Positions 6,570 through 6,601 of a stretch of DNA of 6,601 bases are shown here, in pieces. How positions within the stretch are numbered: position 1 is the stretch's first letter; the number at the start of each line of letters is the position of its first letter. The notes under the pieces were generated by a model. The model was given only the letters and a program-made list of their open reading frames with translations, did not search any database and had not been told where the DNA came from. Made by a program: the position numbers and the translations under genes. Origin of the DNA: Acidimicrobiaceae bacterium (GTDB lineage: Bacteria; Actinomycetota; Acidimicrobiia; Acidimicrobiales; Palsa-688); contig PMLI01000055.1 of assembly GCA_003158835.1 (NCBI GenBank), positions 13,992-20,592 of the forward strand, in the 5' to 3' direction.

Positions 6570-6601
6570 CCCCGGACGATGAAGTCGGCGCCGGCGCGGC
6601 G
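6563..6601 (-). other. Possible C-terminal end of a leftward gene entering from the right edge
   Basis: Read leftward from the edge, 12 codons encode RRAGADFIVRGV and end at TAG (6565-6563). All wobble bases except the last are G or C, as expected of coding sequence here. If real, this gene lies about 86 bp upstream of the exporter start on the same strand and the two could be co-transcribed. The fragment is too short to name. The reading competes with a rightward gene starting at ATG 6579, because both frames share the same wobble positions and composition cannot separate them. Confidence 0.2.

Overview
This is a high-GC window with strong G/C preference at third codon positions. It reads like an actinobacterial chromosome segment. 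That assignment is inferred from codon bias, from a carbohydrate importer operon with no ATPase gene of its own, and from the style of the exporter sequence; no taxonomic marker gene is present. It holds two unrelated ABC transport loci that converge tail to tail, separated by 4 bp. I recognise no phage, IS element, CRISPR array, tRNA or rRNA.

Left half, + strand (about 1-2590): the end of a carbohydrate-importer operon of the CUT1 (MalEFG-like) type. It runs from the C-terminal 260 residues of a solute-binding protein cut by the left edge, to a MalF-like inner-membrane permease, to a MalG-like permease. Gene boundaries are tight: TAGTG at the first junction if the early GTG is used, and an 8-nt ATGCATAG overlap at the second. 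The binding protein would capture the substrate outside the membrane, the two permeases would form the channel through their EAA loops, and an ATPase encoded elsewhere would power import. The substrate cannot be read from the sequence. Near the start of the first permease lies a perfect 11-bp inverted repeat whose 4-nt loop contains an in-frame GTG preceded by a good Shine-Dalgarno. This leaves the true start open and suggests a control point between binding-protein and permease expression.

Right half, - strand (6476-2595): one very long gene encoding a 1293-aa ABC exporter, in which two complete TMD-NBD halves are fused in one chain. Its motifs are asymmetric in a coherent way. NBD1 has Asp in place of the catalytic Glu but an intact LSGGQ signature; NBD2 has the catalytic Glu but an altered LSAGQ signature. 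This predicts one degenerate and one consensus ATP site, as in heterodimeric exporters such as TM287/288, but covalently joined. A Gly/Pro-rich linker and an extra segment of about 31 residues near the A-loop of NBD2 are additional features.

Right edge (6477-6601): a 125-bp non-coding or edge region. It has a plausible promoter reading rightward out of the window and, alternatively, the last 12 codons of a leftward gene. The two readings conflict and cannot be settled here. Overall the window is mostly ordinary transport gene content. The most unusual points are the hairpin over the permease start and the fused, asymmetric exporter.
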